From assembly GCA_036268295.1 (NCBI GenBank), contig DATAUK010000042.1, positions 21,148 to 85,147 of the forward strand: 64,000 nt of DNA. The letters run 5' to 3'. Source of the DNA: DATAUK01 sp036268295. Lineage in GTDB: Bacteria; Actinomycetota; Actinomycetes; JAFAQI01. The position numbers were made by a program, and so were the translations under genes. Below, one piece after another: positions 1-9,697 of this stretch (position 1 is the stretch's first letter; each line of letters starts with the position of its first letter). Below the pieces are notes generated by a model, which saw only the letters and a program-made list of their open reading frames with translations, had not been told where the DNA came from and made no database searches.

Positions 1-53
1 TCGCCCTGCCCGGTGAACCACAACGTCACGTCGTCGTTGGTGGTCACTGACAC
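1..53 (-). CDS. Probable adenylyl-sulfate kinase, N-terminal fragment
   Basis: A minus-strand reading frame starts at a GTG (51-53) and runs out of the window. The 17 visible residues end in VTLWFTGQG, which resembles the beta-strand leading into the P-loop of APS kinases (usual form TVWFTGLSGSGKS). APS kinase phosphorylates adenylyl-sulfate to PAPS in sulfate assimilation. The P-loop itself is outside the window, so another P-loop kinase is possible. The gene is divergent from the DinB-like gene, with 33 bp between the two starts. Confidence 0.4.
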   Translation of the reverse strand, partial: MSVTTNDDVTLWFTGQG

Positions 54-74
54 GCCTCGATCGTCTCTCACTGC

Positions 75-80
75 TACCTT
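75..80 (+). promoter_or_regulatory. Candidate -10 box (TACCTT) of a leaderless transcript
   Basis: TACCTT lies 6 nt before the ATG at 87, the distance expected when transcription starts at the start codon. No Shine-Dalgarno sequence is visible. No clear -35 hexamer is seen. Confidence 0.4.
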
Positions 81-86
81 CCGGCG

Positions 87-890
87 ATGGCGAGTGCCCT
101 TGAAGCGCTAGTGGCGGACCTACAGGACGAGTCCGACGAGCTCAGCGGGATCCTCGCCGGCGCCGGACCAGCCACCTTGGCGACCGCGACGCCAGCCGCG
201 AACTGGACGGTCGCCGACACCGTCGGACACCTTTGGTTCTTCGACCGCGAAGGACGCCGCGCCCTACAGGATCCGGACGGTTTCGTTGCCGGGATCGCAG
301 ACCTGCTCGCCGATCCTGAGGCTTTCATGGCGGGTCACCTCACCGAGATCCGTCGGCTCGGCGAGTCGGTAGTGCCGGCTTGGCAAGAGGAGCGGCGGCT
401 GATCACCTCCGCACTTCGCCGGACCGATCCGGCGATGCGGGTTCCGTGGTACGGCCCGCCGATGTCGCCGATGTCGTTCGCGACCGCGCGACTGATGGAG
501 ACCTGGGCACACGGCCAGGACATCGTCGACGCGCTTGGCGTGACCAGGCAGCCGACCGACCGGCTCCGCCACGTCGCCCATCTCGGCGTCCGCACCCGGG
601 AGTTCTCCTACGCCGTGAAGGGCCTCATCGCCCCCGACGTACCCGTGTTCGTCTCGTTGATCGGACCCGGTGGCGACGAGTGGACCTGGGGCGAGCCCGA
701 TTCGCCGGAGCGGGTCACCGGACCGGCTCTGGACTTCTGCCTGCTGGTCACGCAGCGCCGGCTGCCCGACGATCTCGGGCTGACCGTGACCGGCGACGCT
801 GCAGCCGAATGGCTGTCGCTGGCACAAGCCTTCGCCGGCGGTCCGTCAACGACCGACGGGAATCGGTCGGGACTAGAGCGCCGGGGCTAG
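87..890 (+). CDS. DinB/MDMPI-fold protein, TIGR03084 family
   Basis: 267 residues. The N-terminal four-helix bundle is of the DinB/mycothiol-dependent maleylpyruvate isomerase type: WTVADTVGHLW near residue 48 and ETWAHGQDIVDALG near 143 supply the His residues expected to bind a divalent metal. Its length and motifs match the actinobacterial TIGR03084 family, whose substrate is not known to me. Members of the fold often use mycothiol, which is an inference here. The 3' end overlaps the convergent MFS gene by 18 nt. The ATG at 87 is preceded closely by a TANNNT box. Confidence 0.8.
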   Translation: MASALEALVADLQDESDELSGILAGAGPATLATATPAANWTVADTVGHLWFFDREGRRALQDPDGFVAGIADLLADPEAFMAGHLTEIRRLGESVVPAWQEERRLITSALRRTDPAMRVPWYGPPMSPMSFATARLMETWAHGQDIVDALGVTRQPTDRLRHVAHLGVRTREFSYAVKGLIAPDVPVFVSLIGPGGDEWTWGEPDSPERVTGPALDFCLLVTQRRLPDDLGLTVTGDAAAEWLSLAQAFAGGPSTTDGNRSGLERRG

Positions 891-2360
891 GTCCTCCTGC
901 CGGTTCGCGTCGACCTTGGCCGGTCGCTTCTTCATCGTCGATGCCGCGTCGGCGTCATCGATCGTGAAGGCGAAGCTCGCCGCCAGCAGCGCGATCAGCG
1001 CCGCGGTCAGGAACGCCCAATGGAACGCGGCCAGGTTTGCCGCCTGGTGTCCGTCGACGGCGTGACTCACCCCTACCGCGGAGATCACCGTGGTCAGCAA
1101 CGCGACGCCGAGCGCGCTCCCGACCTGGCGCGCGCTGTTGAACAGCGTGGAGGCGCGCCCCATCCCCGACGGCTTGATCGTGGCGAACGCGGCCGCCTGC
1201 GACGGCACGAAGACGTGGGAGATCGAAAGGCCGAGCGCGAACATCAACGCCCGGATAACCCACAAGCTGGTCGAGAAACCGACCAACCCGAAGGAGCCGA
1301 TCACAAGTGCCACCGCGATCAGACCTGACGTCATCAGCCGCCGCGGACCGAAGTTGGCGTAGAGCCGGGTCGCGAACTGCGCGCCGATCATCACGCCGAG
1401 CGCCTCCGGAAACGTGCTCAACCCCGAGCCGAGAGCGGATAGCCCGAGCCCGTCCTGGAAGAACAGCGCGGCGAGGTAGAGGGTGCCGAGAAAGCCGGCC
1501 GTCATCACGAAGATCACGATCGTCGTCGTACGGAACAACTTGTTCTTTATCAGCCGGAAGTCGATCATCGGGTCGGTGACTCGCAGCTCGTAAACCACGA
1601 GCGCGGCAAGAAGGACAGCCCCGAGGATTCCGGTCGCAATGATCAGCGGGGTCGACCAGCCACGGCTCGGGCCTTCGGACAGCGCATACATCAGCCCCGG
1701 CAGGCCGGTGCCGGCAAGCAGGAAGCCGCCGCGGTCGAACCGGCCCGGCTCGGGCTCGCGGTTCTCGTGCAGGAACAGCGCGCCGAACACCACGGCGGCA
1801 AGGCCGATCGGCACGTTGACGTAGAAGACCCAGCGCCACGACACGTCGGTCACGAGCAAACCGCCGACCACGGGACCGAGCGCCGGCGCGAAAGCGGTTG
1901 GCACCACAAGGATCCGGGAGGCCCGCACCCGCTCGGCCGGCGGGAACGTGCGGAACAGCATCGCCATCCCGACCGGTGTCAGCATGCCGCCGCCGACACC
2001 CTGCAGGATCCGGAAGATGACCAGCTGGGTCAGGCTCTGCGACAGCCCGCACAACGCCGAGGCGGCGGTGAAGATCAGCAGCGCAGTCAGCATGACACGC
2101 TTCATCCCGAACCGATCGCCGAGCCACCCCGATACCGGGATGAAGACGGCAAGGCTGACCAGGAACCCGACGACGACACTGTCGATGTGCTCGGGATTGA
2201 CATTGAAGTCACGGGCCAGCTGCGGCAGCGCAACGTTGACGATCGTGATGTCCATGATCGTCATGAACATCGCGAGAACGAAGACGATGCTGACCGAGAT
2301 CTTCGGGTTCAGGCGGTCGGCAAACACAACAGGTGCAAACAGTACGCCGGACCCTGGCAT
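873..2360 (-). CDS. MFS transporter, DHA2 (EmrB/QacA-like) family
   Basis: 495 residues rich in transmembrane helices, compatible with the 14-helix DHA2 drug:H+ antiporter family. The first helix carries MDITIVNVALPQL, the DHA2 motif LDxTIVNVALP. Motif A appears as GWLGDRFGMKRV in the first cytoplasmic loop, and GVGGGMLTPVGMA follows. It probably exports a lipophilic compound across the membrane; the substrate is unknown. It starts 7 nt after the nudC stop on the same strand and may be co-transcribed with it. The tail is charged. Its 3' end overlaps the convergent TIGR03084 gene. Confidence 0.88.
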   Translation of the reverse strand: MPGSGVLFAPVVFADRLNPKISVSIVFVLAMFMTIMDITIVNVALPQLARDFNVNPEHIDSVVVGFLVSLAVFIPVSGWLGDRFGMKRVMLTALLIFTAASALCGLSQSLTQLVIFRILQGVGGGMLTPVGMAMLFRTFPPAERVRASRILVVPTAFAPALGPVVGGLLVTDVSWRWVFYVNVPIGLAAVVFGALFLHENREPEPGRFDRGGFLLAGTGLPGLMYALSEGPSRGWSTPLIIATGILGAVLLAALVVYELRVTDPMIDFRLIKNKLFRTTTIVIFVMTAGFLGTLYLAALFFQDGLGLSALGSGLSTFPEALGVMIGAQFATRLYANFGPRRLMTSGLIAVALVIGSFGLVGFSTSLWVIRALMFALGLSISHVFVPSQAAAFATIKPSGMGRASTLFNSARQVGSALGVALLTTVISAVGVSHAVDGHQAANLAAFHWAFLTAALIALLAASFAFTIDDADAASTMKKRPAKVDANRQEDLAPAL

Positions 2361-2367
2361 TCCATGA

Positions 2368-3225
2368 TCAGAGGCGCTCGAGCCATCCGGTGATCAGCCA
2401 GTGCGCGATCGACGCCGACGGCGGAAGTGCGCCGTGGCTCTCGCGCAGCTCGTCGCGGGTGAACCACCGCACGTCCTCGAGTTCGTCGTCGAGGGTTTCG
2501 ACGGTGCCACCGACGACCCGCGCCTCGTAGCCGAGCATCAGCGACGCCGGGAACGGCCACGGCTGGCTGGCTCGATACGTCAGGTCGTCGATGAGGACAC
2601 CGGTCTCCTCCCGGACCTCCCGATGCACGCACTGCTCGGCTGACTCCCCGGCCTCCACGAAACCCGCGATGGTCGAGTAGCGGCCGACCGGCCAGCTCGG
2701 CTGACGTCCGAGCAGCGCCCGGTCGCCGCCGTCGTGCAACAAGACGATCACCGCCGGATCGGTTCGCGGGAAGTGCTGCGAGTCATCGACATCGCAATGC
2801 CGCGACCAGCCGGCCTGGGTGACCGTCGTCGGGGCCCCGCACCGCGGGCAGCGGGTGTGGTTAGCGTGCCAGTTGCTCAGTGCGATCAGCGTGACGAGCA
2901 ACCCGGCGTCACGATCGCCGAGCGCGGCACCGACCTCACGCAGTCCCATCGGCCGGCTGCCCAGCTTTTTGGGTAGCTCACCCACCATCCCCCAGTACGC
3001 CGTACCGTCCTCATCCACACCGAGCAGCAAGCGGAGCCGGTCCGCAGCCGCCGCCGCGGAGTCGGTGAAGACCAGCGTGGGCCCGTCGTCGCCGACGCTC
3101 GCGCGGCCATCGGGATCTACGGTCAGCAATCGTCCCGACGTCCACGCCTCAGCGAGCCAGCCCCGGTCATCGCGTTTGGCGGCCCCGCGATCGACGACGG
3201 TGCGGGACAACGTTGGGACGCTCAC
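2368..3225 (-). CDS. nudC: NAD(+) diphosphatase (NudC-type NUDIX hydrolase)
   Basis: 285 residues with the NudC layout: N-terminal domain, zinc-ribbon region CPRCG...RHC, then the NUDIX box GFVEAGESAEQCVHREVREE and the SQPWPFPxS signature that separates NADH/NAD-cap hydrolases from other NUDIX proteins. It cleaves NAD(H) to NMN(H) and AMP and can remove NAD caps from RNA. Only three Cys are seen in the ribbon; the fourth position is Asp (CDVD). Gene order adnA-adnB-nudC recalls mycobacteria. The GTG start is 6 nt after a TAGGGT box, so it probably has its own leaderless promoter. Confidence 0.92.
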   Translation of the reverse strand: MSVPTLSRTVVDRGAAKRDDRGWLAEAWTSGRLLTVDPDGRASVGDDGPTLVFTDSAAAAADRLRLLLGVDEDGTAYWGMVGELPKKLGSRPMGLREVGAALGDRDAGLLVTLIALSNWHANHTRCPRCGAPTTVTQAGWSRHCDVDDSQHFPRTDPAVIVLLHDGGDRALLGRQPSWPVGRYSTIAGFVEAGESAEQCVHREVREETGVLIDDLTYRASQPWPFPASLMLGYEARVVGGTVETLDDELEDVRWFTRDELRESHGALPPSASIAHWLITGWLERL

Positions 3226-3231
3226 CGACCA

Positions 3232-3237
3232 ACCCTA
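3232..3237 (-). promoter_or_regulatory. Candidate -10 box (TAGGGT) for nudC
   Basis: On the minus strand TAGGGT ends 6 nt before the nudC GTG. It lies in the 22-nt gap after adnB, so nudC may be transcribed independently of the helicase genes. Confidence 0.4.
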
Positions 3238-3247
3238 GTGCCGCCGG

Positions 3248-6200
3248 TCAGGTCGGGGCGTTGAGGATCACCGCCAGCTCGCCACGGTCGACCAGCCGAT
3301 CGGGTCGCTTCAACAGACCGGTGCGGACGTAGAGGAAGCCGGCGGTCACCGCCGACGGATCGACTCCGGCGAGATCCGCCCAGGCCAGCCGGTAGATCGA
3401 CAGCTGCAATGCCGCCGCCTCGAAGTCGCGACCGGTCGGGACCGCGCCGGTCTTGTAGTCGATGACGTCGTAACGATCATCACCGTCGCGATAGACCGCG
3501 TCGATGCGGCCGCGCACCAGCCGGCCACCGACCATCATCTCGAACTGCGCCTCGATCGCCGCCGGCCGCCGATCGCCCCAGCCATCAGCGAGGAACCGAC
3601 GCTGCAGTTCGACGAGCTCCGCATCGTTGATGTCGGCGTCTTCGGCGCCCGGGAGGTCATCGGGCTCGAGCAGCGGCGCCCGCGAGTGCAGCTCCTCGAC
3701 CCAGCGATGGAACCGCGAGCCGCGGGTCGCCTGCGCCACCGGAGCCATCGGCATCGGCCTGGCGAGCGCCGCGGCGAAGGCATTCTCGTCGCGAGCCAGC
3801 GCCACGATCTGGCTGGTGGTCAAGCGCGCCGGCACCGGGACATCGACCACCCGCTGGCGGCGCCGTCGGGTCTCGTCGAGCAGCAGGCCGGCATCCCGCT
3901 GCCAGCGCTGCGCCGTCGACAGTGCAACCCCGTTCAGCCCGCCGTTGTCGTCGCCATCGGCTGCCCGCGCCGCCTCGACCATCGCGGCGACCTCGCGGCG
4001 ACGCGCCATCTCCCCTTCGTCCGGCAGCGCCGGCCAGGCCACGTCCGAGACGCCGACCGCCAGCAATGGGTTCACCTCACCGGGCACGGGATCGGCGCAC
4101 CACTCGGCCACCGTGACGACCGGCGCGGCGAGGTCCACAACGTCGCGCAAGAAAGCCGACTCCCTGACCGGCTCCTTGCGGGTCGAGCTCCAGACATACG
4201 ATGACAGCCAGAGTTGATGACGAGCTCGCGTCATCGCCACATAGGCGAGCCGGCGCTCCTCGTCGTTCGAGTCGCCCCGGCACTCCTCCTTGAACGCCTT
4301 GAGGTCAGCCGTCGAATAGCCCAGCAGATGCGGGAGATCGACGGCGTCGCCGCGACAGCGAAACGGCAGCACCTGCGCGCCGGTCGTCCATGCCGACCGG
4401 CCGCGATCGGAGGGAAACACCTTGTCGACCAGACCGGGCACAGCGACGATGTCCCACTCGAGGCCCTTGGCGGCGTGCACCGTCATGAGCTTGACGGTGT
4501 TGGCGTCGGAGACCGCACCGATGTCGAGCCCGTCCTCGTTGTCGCTGGCGGCGCGGAGGTAGCCAAGGAAGCCGCCGAGATCGCCGTCGCCGTCGAGACC
4601 GGTGAACGCCGCGGCAACGTCGAGGAACGCGTGGATGTTGGCGAGTCGCGCCTCGGCGAGGGCCGCGTCACCCGCCTCGATCTCGACGTCGAGGCCGGTC
4701 GTGCTGATCACCTCGGTGATCAGGTCGACCATGGGCTGGGCAGCGAGCTGACGGAGCCGGCGGATCTCGATCGTGAACCGCCTCAGCCGTTCCAGCGCCT
4801 CCGGCGAGCACCGCGACTCGCGACCCGGTGACTCCGCCGCCTCGAGCAGCGACGGCACCTCGACCGGATCGACCGAGCTGGTCGCTGCCTCGAGGACCTC
4901 TGCGAGGCCGCCCGAGACCGCCGGCTCGTCGGCGTCATCAGCCCCCAGCGGTCGCGCCCTGGCCAGGAGCCCGGCCCGGCTGCCGAGAGCCGCGAGATCG
5001 CGCACCCCGAGGCGCCACCGTGGACCGCTCAACAGCCTGACCGCTGCCGAGTTGGAGGTCGAGTCGGCGAGCAATGAGAGCACCGCGACGATGTCGCTGA
5101 CCTCCGGCATCGCCAGCAGGCCACCGAGGCCGACGACCTCGACCGGGATGTCGCGTTCGACCATCGCGCGGTGAAGTCTCGGGAAATCGATCCGGCGGCG
5201 GGCGAGCACCGCGACCTGGCCGGGCTCGGTGCCATCATCCAACGCCGAACGAACCCTCTCGGCGAGCCACTCGGCCTCGTCCAGGGCGGTGCTCGATCGC
5301 ATCGCCACGACCTCGCCGCCCTCGCTCGCACTTGGTCTCGCCGCCAGTGGCGGGATCTCGATCGCGGTCCGGCCCTTGGCGATCAGCGAGGCATACAGCG
5401 GCGCAGACACGGCGTTGGCAGCGGCGAGAATCCTTGCATCGCAACGGAAACTGGTCATCAGCGGCAGCACCGAAGAGTTGGCGGCTCCGGCCGCGAAATG
5501 CTCGCCGAAGCGCGACAGGTTGGCCGGCGACGCCCCGCGCCAGCCGTAGATCGACTGGTTGGGGTCGCCGACCGCCGTCACCGAATGCCCGTCGCCGAAC
5601 AGCCGGGACAGCAAGACCCGTTGGGCGACACCGGTGTCCTGATATTCATCGAGCACGACCAGCCCGAATCGGTCACGTTCCATCGCGGTGACCTCTGCCG
5701 ACGCCTCGGCGATCGCGCACGCGAGGGCGACCTGGTCACCGAAGTCGATGACGTCGAGCCGCCGCTTCGCCTCGGAGTACGACTCGACCAGGCCGAGCAG
5801 CTCGTCGCGGGCGAGGGTCCGCTCGACGATCTCCAGCGCCGGCTTGACCGGCTTCGGGAGCGCTTCGATCTCGGCCCGCACCCGGGCGTCGTGCCGTCGT
5901 ACGTCCTCGGCGCTGGCGAGATGGTCCGACAGGTCGCCGGCGAGTGCCACGATCAGGCCGGCGACCCACGGGGTCGACCAGTTCAAATGCTCGAACGGCC
6001 CCGGCGCTCGAGTAGCCACCCGCATCGCCAGCTGCCACTGCACCGCCTCGGTCAGCAACGTGGCGCCGGGCTCACGGCCGATCCGCAACGCATGATCGCG
6101 GACGATCTGCGCGGCGTAGGAGTGGTACGTCGCGACGGTCGGAACGTCGTCGCTCAGCCAGGTCTCGGCGCCCGGGTCCGAACCGGCCAGCGCCGCCAGC

Positions 6201-6463
6201 GACTTGCGGACCCGCTCGGCCAGCTCGCCGGCCGCCTTGTTGGTGAAGGTCAATCCCAGGACCCGCGATGGCGCCAGCCGGTGGTGGGCGACCGCGTGCA
6301 CGATCCGCGCCGCCATCACCATCGTCTTGCCCGAACCGGCACCCGCAATCACCAGCTGCGGGGTCAGGTCGGCGGTGATGATCGCCAGCTGCTCGGCGGT
6401 GAAGGTCATGCCGAGCAGCCGGTGAAGGTAGTCGCCATCGGCATCAGGACGCAGCGGGGTCAT
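3248..6463 (-). CDS. adnB: AdnB-like UvrD-family helicase-nuclease subunit
   Basis: About 1071 residues, near the mycobacterial AdnB length. The N-terminal half is a UvrD/Rep superfamily I helicase: Walker A AGAGSGKT, LTFTNKAAGELAERV (motif Ia), LDEYQDT (motif II), GDPNQSIYGWRGA (motif III) and VAMTRARHQLWLS (motif VI). The C-terminal RecB-like nuclease has GRIDAVY and DVIDYKTG, holding the Asp and Lys of PD-(D/E)XK enzymes. AdnB is the lead motor of the AdnAB dimer, which resects double-strand breaks for recombination. I chose the ATG at 6463 because it overlaps the adnA stop as ATGA; an in-frame start 54 nt upstream would lie inside adnA. Confidence 0.93.
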   Translation of the reverse strand: MTPLRPDADGDYLHRLLGMTFTAEQLAIITADLTPQLVIAGAGSGKTMVMAARIVHAVAHHRLAPSRVLGLTFTNKAAGELAERVRKSLAALAGSDPGAETWLSDDVPTVATYHSYAAQIVRDHALRIGREPGATLLTEAVQWQLAMRVATRAPGPFEHLNWSTPWVAGLIVALAGDLSDHLASAEDVRRHDARVRAEIEALPKPVKPALEIVERTLARDELLGLVESYSEAKRRLDVIDFGDQVALACAIAEASAEVTAMERDRFGLVVLDEYQDTGVAQRVLLSRLFGDGHSVTAVGDPNQSIYGWRGASPANLSRFGEHFAAGAANSSVLPLMTSFRCDARILAAANAVSAPLYASLIAKGRTAIEIPPLAARPSASEGGEVVAMRSSTALDEAEWLAERVRSALDDGTEPGQVAVLARRRIDFPRLHRAMVERDIPVEVVGLGGLLAMPEVSDIVAVLSLLADSTSNSAAVRLLSGPRWRLGVRDLAALGSRAGLLARARPLGADDADEPAVSGGLAEVLEAATSSVDPVEVPSLLEAAESPGRESRCSPEALERLRRFTIEIRRLRQLAAQPMVDLITEVISTTGLDVEIEAGDAALAEARLANIHAFLDVAAAFTGLDGDGDLGGFLGYLRAASDNEDGLDIGAVSDANTVKLMTVHAAKGLEWDIVAVPGLVDKVFPSDRGRSAWTTGAQVLPFRCRGDAVDLPHLLGYSTADLKAFKEECRGDSNDEERRLAYVAMTRARHQLWLSSYVWSSTRKEPVRESAFLRDVVDLAAPVVTVAEWCADPVPGEVNPLLAVGVSDVAWPALPDEGEMARRREVAAMVEAARAADGDDNGGLNGVALSTAQRWQRDAGLLLDETRRRRQRVVDVPVPARLTTSQIVALARDENAFAAALARPMPMAPVAQATRGSRFHRWVEELHSRAPLLEPDDLPGAEDADINDAELVELQRRFLADGWGDRRPAAIEAQFEMMVGGRLVRGRIDAVYRDGDDRYDVIDYKTGAVPTGRDFEAAALQLSIYRLAWADLAGVDPSAVTAGFLYVRTGLLKRPDRLVDRGELAVILNAPT

Positions 6464-9400
6464 GACACCACCTGCCCGCCCTCGTCGCGTGAAGGGCAAG
6501 AAGCGCGGAACGAGCATCGGTCGCAGCCGTCGTTGGGCCGAGCCGGAAACCGCTCGAGGCGGATGTCGGTCGCGATCCCCTCGACCAGGTCATCGACCCA
6601 CTCGTCGCCCGGACCGAGCGGCGGTTGAGGCTGCACCTTGACCGAGCCTCTGACCTCCTTGCGGAGCTGCACCAGCTCCGCGCCGCCGGGCGTCATCGAC
6701 CAGTCGGCGAACCCGCCGTTGCGGGCGGCGAGCTGGTAGACCCCGAGCTGCGGGTCGCTCTGCAGCGCCTCTTCGCTCGGCGGGTATTTGCCGGTCTTGA
6801 GATCGACCACCACGATGCGACCGTTGTCATCGAGCTCGATCCGGTCGGCCCGGCCGCGGAGCCTGACATCGTCGCCGACCATGACCTCGAACTCGACCTC
6901 GGCTCCGGCACACTGCCGCGGGTTGGCGACGTGCCAAGCGAGAAACCGTTGCAGCGCCGCGCGCGCTTCGTTGTGGTCGCGGGCTGCCTGCCAGCGGGCG
7001 TCGTACGGAAGGAGGTGCCAGACCGCGTCGAGCCGATCGACGATGGCGTCGAGATCAGGCGGCACTTCGCCGACGACCACGGCCTCGGCCAAGGCGTGGA
7101 CGATCGAGCCGAAGCCCTGCGCGGCCGAGGTCGACTCGACCGCCTTGACCTCGCGGTCGAGGAACCACGCCCGCGGGCAGCGGTCGAATGCCGAGACCGC
7201 GGACCCGGACAGGTCGACCGGGCGTTCGAGCGGTCGTACGGCGGTCGTGCCGGGGGTCACCCCGGCCAGGCCCCACCACTGCGCGGTCGCGGCAGCGGGA
7301 ACGAGCGGCACACCGCCGTCGTCGACAGCATCGGCCAGCGCCGCGAGCCGTCGCGCGGCTTCGCGGCGCAGCTCGGGGTCGGCGAGCGGGTCGTTGAGGG
7401 TGCGGCGCAACCGGCCGACGAGCGAGGCCGCCGACAGCACATTCGTGGTCGACGTCACTCGGTCCGGCACCTCGAGCCCGGTCTCGTCGAGGAACCGGGA
7501 GGGTCGCTCAGCGAGATCGTCAGTGCCGGAAGTCGCGGTGAGGATCAGCCGCTCGCGGGCTCGAGTCACTGCGACGTAGAACAATCGGCGTTCCTCGGTC
7601 AGCATCGCCGCCGGGGTGAGCGGCGGCCGCGGTCCGTCGGCATCGAGCGCATCGGCGTCGAGCACCGAGCCGCGGCGGCGAAGGTCAGGCCAGACGCCTT
7701 CCTGCACCCCGGCCACGACGACCAGGTCCCACTCGAGGCCCTTCGATCGGTGCGCGGTCAGCAGCCGGACCGACCCGAGGATGCCGGCCCGCTCCTCGTG
7801 CGGCGCGGCCGGGATCTCCTGGGCCTCGATCTCCTCCAACAACGCCGCGACGCTTGCCCGCGGCTGATAGTCCTCGAGTCTCGACGCGGCGTCGAACAGC
7901 GCCAGGACGGCATCGAGATCACGGTCGGCGGCACGGCCGGTGACATCCGGTGACGAGGCGGCGGTCGAGAGCCGCCTGGCCCAGTCGCAGCCGTCCCACA
8001 ACGCCCAGAGCACTTCGGCCGGCGTGCCGCCGGCAGCCGCGACGCGCCGGGCGGCAGCGAGCAGGTTGACCAGCCTTGTGACCGGCGCCGCCACCCGGTC
8101 CTCGATGACCGCGAGATCGCGCGGGTCGGCGATCACCTCACCGATCAACTCAGCCGACGGCCGGGCCAGCCCGTTGCTGTTCGCCGCGCGGTCGAGGTCG
8201 CGGAGCCGGCGGCCCAGCGCCCGAAGCTGCGCCGGAGACGCGCCACCGAGCGGCGAGAGCAGCAGCGATCTCGCCAGCTCCGGTGTGATGGCGCTCTGCT
8301 GCGGCGGTGGCTGCCTCAGGTCGTAGGCGACGATCTTCAGCGCCGCGAGCAGCGGCGCGACGGCCGGGTCCGTGGCCAGCGGGAGCTCGTCGGCGGCGAC
8401 CGAGACCGGCACCCCGGCGCCGACCAATGCCCGACGCATCGTCGGGATGCTCCGCACCCCCGACCGCACCAGCACCGCCATCCGCGACCACGCCACGCCA
8501 TCGATGAGATGCGAGCGCCGCAACAAGTCGGCGATGCCGGTGACCTCGGCCGCGACTGACGGGAACAGCCGGATCTCAGCCGGCGTGAGGCTGACCGGAC
8601 CGGCGGCGACGAGGTGACGATGGTTGTGGTGGTGGGAGCTCAGCCGGCCGAGCGGGATCGGCTTAGCCACCTCGCGGGAGAGCTCGACCAGTTCGCTGCC
8701 GGAGCGCCGGCAGACATTGAGCGCCACGACCTCGGCCTCACGGCCGTCGGCGTGACGGAAGCGATCCGAAAAGTCGAGGATCCCGGCGACATCGGCGCCA
8801 CGAAAGCTGTAGATCGACTGATCCGGGTCACCGACCGCGACGAGCAGCCGGCCAGCACCTGCGAGGCGCTGCAGCAGCAGCACCTGAGAGGGATCGGTGT
8901 CCTGGTATTCATCGACGTACACCGCGCTGAACCGGCCGATGACTTCGCGGGCCGGCCCGTCGAGCAGCTCGATCGCGCGGGAGATCAACCCGGCGTAGTC
9001 GACCTCCTCGCGAATCGCGAGCACATCGAGATATTCGTCGAGAAACGTGCCGGCAGCGACCCATGCCGGCCGGCGGTGTTGGTGACCCAGCCGGCTGACC
9101 GCCGCGCCGTCGAGGCCGCGCTCGCGGGCCCGGTCGAGCAGGTCGCCGACCTCGCTCGCGAATCCGCGCAGCCGCAGTGCCGGCGCGAACTCGGCTGGCC
9201 ACCGGGTCTGACCCTCGCCGCTCGCGTTTCCGGCGAGCAGCTCACGCACCCGCATCTCGCGTTCGGCGCCGGACAGCAGCCGCGGCAGCCGGCCACCGGG
9301 CCCGATGCCGTAGCCACGCAACAGCGAATAGCAGAAGCTGTGGAACGTCGACGCGGCCGGCGCCGCGACCGTGCGACCCAGCCGGGACGCGATCCGGTCG

Positions 9401-9648
9401 CGGAGCTCATCGGCCGCCTTGCGGCTGAACGTCAGGGCCAGCACCTCGTCGGGCGACGCACCTTGGCGCACCCGCTCGACCACTGCCTCGACCAACGTTG
9501 TCGTCTTGCCGGTGCCAGGACCGGCCAGCACGAGCAGCGGACCCGCACCGTGAGCCACGACCGTTCGCTGCGAGGCGTCAAGCTCAGGCGCCGCGACCGG
9601 CTCGACCGGTGCGCGCACCAGTCGATAGCTCACCCCGGCCGCTGACAT
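6460..9648 (-). CDS. adnA: AdnA-like UvrD-family helicase-nuclease subunit
   Basis: About 1062 residues. Walker A reads AGPGTGKTTTL, motif Ia LTFSRKAADELRDRI, motif II VDEYQDTDPSQ, motif III GDPDQSIYSFRGAD and motif VI VAVTRARERLIL. The C-terminal nuclease has RGRADRIE and VVVDLKTGKYP. Four Cys (one in FDRCPRAWF, three in CDRCSFRASC) look like the iron-sulfur staple of AddB/Cas4-type nucleases. With AdnB it forms the actinobacterial counterpart of AddAB/RecBCD. The two genes overlap by 4 nt, which suggests coupled translation. The start is uncertain: ATG at 9648 or GTG at 9660. Confidence 0.93.
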   Translation of the reverse strand: MSAAGVSYRLVRAPVEPVAAPELDASQRTVVAHGAGPLLVLAGPGTGKTTTLVEAVVERVRQGASPDEVLALTFSRKAADELRDRIASRLGRTVAAPAASTFHSFCYSLLRGYGIGPGGRLPRLLSGAEREMRVRELLAGNASGEGQTRWPAEFAPALRLRGFASEVGDLLDRARERGLDGAAVSRLGHQHRRPAWVAAGTFLDEYLDVLAIREEVDYAGLISRAIELLDGPAREVIGRFSAVYVDEYQDTDPSQVLLLQRLAGAGRLLVAVGDPDQSIYSFRGADVAGILDFSDRFRHADGREAEVVALNVCRRSGSELVELSREVAKPIPLGRLSSHHHNHRHLVAAGPVSLTPAEIRLFPSVAAEVTGIADLLRRSHLIDGVAWSRMAVLVRSGVRSIPTMRRALVGAGVPVSVAADELPLATDPAVAPLLAALKIVAYDLRQPPPQQSAITPELARSLLLSPLGGASPAQLRALGRRLRDLDRAANSNGLARPSAELIGEVIADPRDLAVIEDRVAAPVTRLVNLLAAARRVAAAGGTPAEVLWALWDGCDWARRLSTAASSPDVTGRAADRDLDAVLALFDAASRLEDYQPRASVAALLEEIEAQEIPAAPHEERAGILGSVRLLTAHRSKGLEWDLVVVAGVQEGVWPDLRRRGSVLDADALDADGPRPPLTPAAMLTEERRLFYVAVTRARERLILTATSGTDDLAERPSRFLDETGLEVPDRVTSTTNVLSAASLVGRLRRTLNDPLADPELRREAARRLAALADAVDDGGVPLVPAAATAQWWGLAGVTPGTTAVRPLERPVDLSGSAVSAFDRCPRAWFLDREVKAVESTSAAQGFGSIVHALAEAVVVGEVPPDLDAIVDRLDAVWHLLPYDARWQAARDHNEARAALQRFLAWHVANPRQCAGAEVEFEVMVGDDVRLRGRADRIELDDNGRIVVVDLKTGKYPPSEEALQSDPQLGVYQLAARNGGFADWSMTPGGAELVQLRKEVRGSVKVQPQPPLGPGDEWVDDLVEGIATDIRLERFPARPNDGCDRCSFRASCPSRDEGGQVVS

Positions 9649-9697
9649 ACCCACGATCACAGCACGCGGCTACGACGCGTGCGGTCCTTCGAAACGA

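Noticed and set aside
5171..6628. Long plus-strand open frame of 485 codons opposite adnB
   Set aside because: It is antisense to intact helicase motifs, rich in Arg, Gly and Asp as expected from the reverse strand of GC-rich genes, and matches no domain.
8614..9645. 343-codon plus-strand frame opposite adnA
   Set aside because: Antisense to conserved helicase motifs, with skewed composition and no ribosome binding site.
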